Assembly (NCBI GenBank): GCA_900556055.1
Contig: USNJ01000013.1
Location: 1-19,644 of the forward strand
Source: an uncultured Ruminococcus sp.
GTDB taxonomy: Bacteria > Bacillota > Clostridia > Oscillospirales > Ruminococcaceae
DNA: 19,644 nucleotides
Reading direction: 5' to 3'
The notes beneath the pieces were generated by a model. The model did not search any database and was not told the DNA's origin. It saw nothing but the letters and a program-made list of their open reading frames with translations. This document shows positions 15,671 through 19,644 of the stretch, one piece after another (position 1 is the stretch's first letter; every line of letters begins with the position of its first letter). Both the position numbers and the translations under genes were made by a program.

Positions 15671-15934
15671 ATGATAAAAGGAGTCAACAAAAGAGTGATC
15701 GAAATAAACTCGACCGACAGCGAATACTTTGAAAAAGCCGTGCTTTACGTCCGTCCAAACAGCGCAGAGCTGCCGCCCAAGCTCCTGAACGAGGAAGCCG
15801 ATATGTTCCTTGAACGCATAGCGGGAGAAAACCGCCGCAGACATTCGCTCTCCCCCGCCGAAGCCGCAGGCATATCCGCAGCCGCAGCCGCCGTTCTGAC
15901 AACGATCATCATGATACTTCTGCTGTCCGTGTGA
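15671..15934 (+). CDS. Small tail-anchored membrane protein
   Basis: An 87-residue protein I do not recognise. The N-terminal 60 residues are soluble and charged (GVNKRVIEIN, then EYFEKAVLYVRP, then ERIAGENRRR); a single hydrophobic segment at about 66-86 ends the protein, so it is probably anchored by its C-terminus with the bulk in the cytoplasm. AAGGAG lies nine bases before the ATG, supporting that it is a real gene. Its promoter is unclear; the motif cluster upstream may belong to its control region. A separate promoter follows it, so it is not necessarily cotranscribed with rlmB. Confidence 0.75.
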   Translation: MIKGVNKRVIEINSTDSEYFEKAVLYVRPNSAELPPKLLNEEADMFLERIAGENRRRHSLSPAEAAGISAAAAAVLTTIIMILLLSV

Positions 15935-15959
15935 CGTGAAAAAAATTTCAAATTTCCTG

Positions 15960-15988
15960 TTGAAATCAGCCGCTTTATCTGCTATAAT
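15960..15988 (+). promoter_or_regulatory. Promoter of rlmB and the downstream gene
   Basis: TTGAAA (15960-15965), a 17-bp spacer, then a perfect TATAAT (15983-15988). Start expected near 15995. A 6-bp hairpin ATATCC-6nt-GGATAT (15998-16015) lies at the very 5' end of the transcript and could stabilise it. Confidence 0.78.
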
Positions 15989-16050
15989 AGTATAGATATA
16001 TCCATAGTGGGATATTGCAAAGAATTTTATGTGTATTTTGGAGATTAACA

Positions 16051-16971
16051 ATGCCTGATTTCAATAAAAACAGATCCAATAAAAATAAGCCTTACCGTGA
16101 CGGCGGACGCAGAGATCATTCCGATGCTCCCCGCCGCAGATACGACCGTCCCGAACGCAGCGATGACCGCAGACGTCCCGACAGCAAAGGCTTCGGCGGC
16201 AATGGCTTTGACAGCGATGACGAGGATATGTCCACCGACTACATCATCGGAAGAAATCCCGTTACAGAAGCGCTCAAAGCAGGAAAAACGCTCAACTGTA
16301 TCTACATAAACAGTGAGGCGGGCGGAAGCATAAGCGTTATCGTCAAGATGGCTAAGGAAAAAGGTATCCTCGTCAAAAAGACCGACGACAGAAAGCTTTC
16401 CGCTATGTCGGGCGGCGCATCGCATCAGGGCGTTATCGCTGTCGGTGCATGTGCCGAATATTCGACCGTCGAGGATATTCTCGCTGTATCCGAAAAGAAA
16501 GGCAGACCGCCTTTTATCATCATATGCGACGAGATAGAAGATCCCCATAACCTCGGTGCGATCATCAGAACAGCCGAAACATCGGGTGCTGACGGAGTTA
16601 TCATCCCCAAAAGACGCTCGGCTGCCCTCAATCATACCGTATTCAAAACATCTGCGGGAGCTGCAAGCTATGTTCCCGTTGCAAGAGTTGCAAATCTCCC
16701 TGCCTGCATCGACGAGCTGAAGGAAAAAGGCATCTGGATCTATGGCACGGACGGAAGCGGAGAGGATTACGCAAGCACAGATCTGACAGGTCCGTGCGCA
16801 CTTATAGTCGGCTCTGAGGGCTTCGGAATGGGCAGACTTGTAAAGGAAAAGTGCGATTTTCTGCTGAAGCTCCCCATGTACGGCGAGATAACATCGCTGA
16901 ACGCATCGGTCGCAGCGGGAATATTCATGTATGAAGCCGTAAGACAGAGACGTATAAAGAAAATTATGTAA
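16051..16971 (+). CDS. rlmB: 23S rRNA 2'-O-ribose methyltransferase, TrmH/SpoU family
   Basis: Uses S-adenosylmethionine to methylate a ribose in RNA; the closest well-known member is RlmB (23S rRNA G2251 in E. coli). The 306-residue protein has a basic, low-complexity N-terminus (1-60, rich in Arg and Asp), the SpoU substrate-binding domain (from YIIGRNPVTEALKAG, 64-78, to about 145) and the knotted catalytic domain with motif 1 DPHNLGAIIRTAETSGADG (164-182), motif 2 LIVGSEGFGMG (251-261) and motif 3 LPMYGEITSLNASVAAG (274-290). The start at 16051 has GGAGA seven bases upstream. It is followed after 14 bp by the P-type ATPase-like gene, whose ribosome site overlaps this stop codon, so the two form an operon. 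The exact rRNA position cannot be proven from sequence. Confidence 0.93.
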   Translation: MPDFNKNRSNKNKPYRDGGRRDHSDAPRRRYDRPERSDDRRRPDSKGFGGNGFDSDDEDMSTDYIIGRNPVTEALKAGKTLNCIYINSEAGGSISVIVKMAKEKGILVKKTDDRKLSAMSGGASHQGVIAVGACAEYSTVEDILAVSEKKGRPPFIIICDEIEDPHNLGAIIRTAETSGADGVIIPKRRSAALNHTVFKTSAGAASYVPVARVANLPACIDELKEKGIWIYGTDGSGEDYASTDLTGPCALIVGSEGFGMGRLVKEKCDFLLKLPMYGEITSLNASVAAGIFMYEAVRQRRIKKIM

Positions 16972-16985
16972 AGGAGTGTACGGAA

Positions 16986-19598
16986 TTGACTGACGGAAAC
17001 TTTTCGCTGGATGACATATTGAATGAATATCCGAAAAAAGACAAACCGACAGGCTCCTCACACCGCAGTTCGGCTGATCTTGATGCCGAGCTTGCAGCTC
17101 TCCTCGGCACTGATACTGCCGGCGCACCGCAGCCCGTTCCCGAAAAGAAGGCTGTGCCGAAGCCCGCTGACGATGCTGTGCCGAAGCCGAAGACAGCCGA
17201 AAGGTCTGCGGATACATATACAAAGCCTGCTCCTGCCGACGAAAGCATTTTAAAAGATAAATATAAGAAGGATCCATTTTCCTATCTGAGAAAATCGGGT
17301 GCTGCTCCCGAGCTTAACGGCAGCGGTGCTGCGACAGCTGTTGCCGAAAGACCGAATACTGCCGAAACAGCCTATATCCCAAAAAGCAAGGCTGATGAAG
17401 ATCCCGCAGAACCGCCTGTTTCCGATGAAGAAGCAAAGCGCAAAAAGGAAATTATCGACAGATTTTACGAATCTCTTGTTTCAGAGAAAAAGAGTCAGCC
17501 GCCGAAACATGAAAGCAGCGAGATCGCAGAAGCACGCGAAAAGCTGCATCAGGCGGCGGAGGAAAGGCGCAGAACTGCCGAACGCCGTCCCGTTTCGACC
17601 GCTACCGGGCTTGTTTCCGTGCATGATATCCCCGAGCAGAAACCGTCCGAGGAGCTTATGCGTGCATATGCGGGAGAAACAAAGCGTGAGCAGACCGCTC
17701 AGCATGACAAGAGCTATAATCAGTATGCCGAGCTTTACAAACGTCCCGCCAAAAAGCCTCCCCTTGAAAAATATTCCGATGTCCTGAAAAAAGATGAGCT
17801 TTCGGACATTTACATGGATAAGACAGGAAAAATCCCTGCCGCAGCGGAGCATAAAAAAGGAAACACTATTGTCAAGGGATTTACCGCATTCTTCTCGAAG
17901 CTGCGTCCCGAAAACAAGGAAAATACAGTCGAACCGAATCCTGCCGAAGTCCCTGCGGATAATGCACCTCAGAAGCATGGGGATGAAAAGCCCGCAAAGG
18001 ACAAATTCACCGAATATTACAAAGAGCATACCCAGCACACAGGTCTGCATGATTTCATGAACGGCTTCACCGGAATGCTCGCAAAGCAGCAGGGCGAAGA
18101 GCCTGATGAAAATCTCGGACTTGTCGATGAGATGCGCCGTATCCGTGCGGAAAGGAAAACTCCGCCGTCGCCTATCGAACGTCAGCGTCCGACTGACATA
18201 GACCTTAAACAGCTGAACGGAAAGATAATCCCGAATACATCGAAGATATCACGTCCCAAGACCGAAGCGGAAGAGCCCGAGGACGTACTCGACCGCACGG
18301 AGGAATCCGAAAAGATAATCGAGCTTAAAGAGCGCAGGAACAAGGTCGTTGACAATTTTCATATCCGCCTTGTCGGAGATGAGGAGGAGTCGCCCGATGA
18401 AGAGCTGCCCGAAAACAGCGGAGAAAAGGATTCTATCGACGATTTCAACAATTTTGACGATGCCGAATCCATTGCGGACGATATCTCGCAGCTGAAAAGC
18501 ACTCTGCTTGTGCGCTTTGCCGTATTGCTTATATGCTTCCTTCTGACTGCATATATGGGTCTCGCCAATGATTTCAGTCTCCCGATAATCCAGCTTCTCG
18601 ACAAATCCACACAGGCACCTGCATTTATTTTCGTAAATGCCATAGTAGGCGTGCTTGCTGTATTTTCGTCATATACCGTTATTTCCTGCGGATTTACAAA
18701 GCTGTTCTCCATGAAGGGCGATTGTGACAGCCTTACCGCAGTCGCAGTGATAGCGGCTCTTGCACAGTCATTCACTATGCTCGTATCCAATGCAAATCTG
18801 CTGAAAGCGGGCATTGTCCATGTTTATATCCCCGCAGCGATAGGCTGTCTGCTGTTCAATACGATAGGCAAGCTGCTTATCGTTTTAAGGACGGAGCGCA
18901 ACTTCCGCTATATATCCAGCCCCGAACCGAAAAGCGCAATGTTTATGGTCAAGGACGATAATCAGGCGCAGGTGTTCACACGCGGCACAATGAACGATTT
19001 TCCGAAGCTTGCGGCTATGAAAAAAACCGAGCTTATCACCGATTTTATCAAGAATTCCTATAATTCGGACATCACAGACAGATTCTGCCGAATATTCACA
19101 CCCGCTCTTATCGGTGCTGCGCTTATTGCAGGTGCGGTAGCCGTGCCTGTATTCAAGCACGCTGAATATACCGACTCTCCGTTCTCCGTCGCATTTTCGG
19201 TGTTTACTGGAACGATATGCTTCTGCTCATGCTTTGCGATGATGCTCGTAACAAATCTGCCTATGGCAAGAGCTTCCAAGAAGTTCACGCCTATGCAGGC
19301 TGCTGCTGTCGGATATGATGCCGCAGAGGATTTTGCGGAAACAAACAGCTTCATCACCGATGCATCGCAGCTTTTCCCGCAGGGTATGGTATCGCTTTAC
19401 AGAATAAAGATATTCTCGGACACACGCATTGACGAGGCTATCGTTGAAGCTGCAAGCCTTACCGCTCAGGCAGGAAGCATACTGAAGAATATGTTCTATG
19501 ACATAATCGCAGGAAAAACTGAGCTTCTGAACCCCGTTGAAAGCTACATCTACGAAGATTCAATGGGACTCTGCGGCTGGATAAACAACCGCAAGTGA
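16986..19598 (+). CDS. Degenerate P-type ATPase-like membrane protein, apparently C-terminally truncated
   Basis: An 870-residue protein. Residues 1-495 are charged and mostly disordered (Lys, Glu, Pro, Ala). Then come hydrophobic segments at about 507-527, 546-566, 580-600, 610-636, 704-724 and 737-757, a cytoplasmic insert at 637-700 where a P-type ATPase actuator domain would sit (no TGES), and FITDASQLFPQG (789-800) where DKTGT would be: Asp792 is kept but Lys, Thr and Gly are lost. YEDSMGLCGWINNRK (856-870) resembles the nucleotide-binding domain, but the frame ends there at TGA 19596-19598, before the rest of the ATP-binding site, the hinge and the last helices. Start is TTG 16986 with AAGGAG nine bases upstream, overlapping the rlmB stop. 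Transport seems unlikely; it may be a pseudo-enzyme or a broken gene. Confidence 0.78.
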   Translation: MTDGNFSLDDILNEYPKKDKPTGSSHRSSADLDAELAALLGTDTAGAPQPVPEKKAVPKPADDAVPKPKTAERSADTYTKPAPADESILKDKYKKDPFSYLRKSGAAPELNGSGAATAVAERPNTAETAYIPKSKADEDPAEPPVSDEEAKRKKEIIDRFYESLVSEKKSQPPKHESSEIAEAREKLHQAAEERRRTAERRPVSTATGLVSVHDIPEQKPSEELMRAYAGETKREQTAQHDKSYNQYAELYKRPAKKPPLEKYSDVLKKDELSDIYMDKTGKIPAAAEHKKGNTIVKGFTAFFSKLRPENKENTVEPNPAEVPADNAPQKHGDEKPAKDKFTEYYKEHTQHTGLHDFMNGFTGMLAKQQGEEPDENLGLVDEMRRIRAERKTPPSPIERQRPTDIDLKQLNGKIIPNTSKISRPKTEAEEPEDVLDRTEESEKIIELKERRNKVVDNFHIRLVGDEEESPDEELPENSGEKDSIDDFNNFDDAESIADDISQLKSTLLVRFAVLLICFLLTAYMGLANDFSLPIIQLLDKSTQAPAFIFVNAIVGVLAVFSSYTVISCGFTKLFSMKGDCDSLTAVAVIAALAQSFTMLVSNANLLKAGIVHVYIPAAIGCLLFNTIGKLLIVLRTERNFRYISSPEPKSAMFMVKDDNQAQVFTRGTMNDFPKLAAMKKTELITDFIKNSYNSDITDRFCRIFTPALIGAALIAGAVAVPVFKHAEYTDSPFSVAFSVFTGTICFCSCFAMMLVTNLPMARASKKFTPMQAAAVGYDAAEDFAETNSFITDASQLFPQGMVSLYRIKIFSDTRIDEAIVEAASLTAQAGSILKNMFYDIIAGKTELLNPVESYIYEDSMGLCGWINNRK

Positions 19599-19644
19599 TT
19601 TTTGTAAGTTTGTATTCCGGGTGGATTCCCTTTTTCATCATTTA

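Noticed and set aside
16045..17277. 410-residue open frame antisense to rlmB
   Set aside because: Shadow of rlmB, whose motifs are certain; composition (many Cys, Ser, Arg) and lack of a ribosome site are typical of antisense frames.
19590..19644. Simple frameshift at the end of the ATPase-like gene
   Set aside because: No forward frame after 19598 yields sequence like the expected nucleotide-domain continuation.

Overview
The window looks like chromosomal DNA of an anaerobic, Gram-positive, spore-forming clostridial bacterium, most likely Ruminococcus or a close relative (Oscillospiraceae). This rests on the SpoIID-like protein, a cytoplasmic type I pullulanase, YqeY, a SpoU-type rRNA methyltransferase, a DUF6062-like protein, AAGGAG/GGAGG ribosome sites, frequent TTG starts and sigma-A promoters with 17-bp spacers. 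No transposase, integrase, tRNA, rRNA or CRISPR array is visible. The taxon is inferred from gene content; no database was searched.

Layout. 1-5141 (minus): a tight operon reading leftward, citrate synthase > polytopic membrane protein > lipoprotein > OmpR-type response regulator > sensor histidine kinase, the last running off the left edge. Gaps are 18, 106, 13 and -4 bp. The 106-bp gap holds a tRNA-sized multi-stem RNA structure of unknown nature. A good sigma-A promoter lies before citrate synthase. 5262-6194 (plus): divergent SpoIID-like protein, whose 3' end overlaps by 13 bp the convergent pullulanase gene (6182-8113, minus). 8114-8344: a divergent control region with a pulA promoter flanked by inverted operator-like repeats and a perfect consensus promoter for yqeY (8345-8788, plus). 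8789-8909: two back-to-back intrinsic terminators.

8910-13646 (minus): a giant protein of about 1,560-1,580 residues with an unrecognised N-terminal domain, about 15 tandem ~51-residue helical repeats, a possible PH-like domain, an acidic Glu/Ala-rich linker and a C-terminal zinc ribbon. This is the strongest candidate for something undescribed. 13788-14582 (minus): an OGG1-type DNA glycosylase, divergent from a DUF6062-like protein (14729-15412, plus) that carries two equally spaced C2CH metal-site motifs. 15413-15670: hairpins and a cluster of TTTTCAACA/TTTTCCACA motifs, then a small tail-anchored protein (15671-15934). 15960-19598 (plus): promoter, RlmB-type methyltransferase and an 870-residue membrane protein that looks like a degenerate P-type ATPase and stops inside its nucleotide-binding domain.

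The genes fall into separate functions: carbon metabolism with a linked two-component system, alpha-glucan breakdown under a probable repressor, DNA repair, RNA modification and sporulation. No single new multi-gene system is proven. The most promising leads are the repeat/zinc-ribbon protein, the degenerate ATPase, the cloverleaf leader and the citrate synthase/two-component operon.
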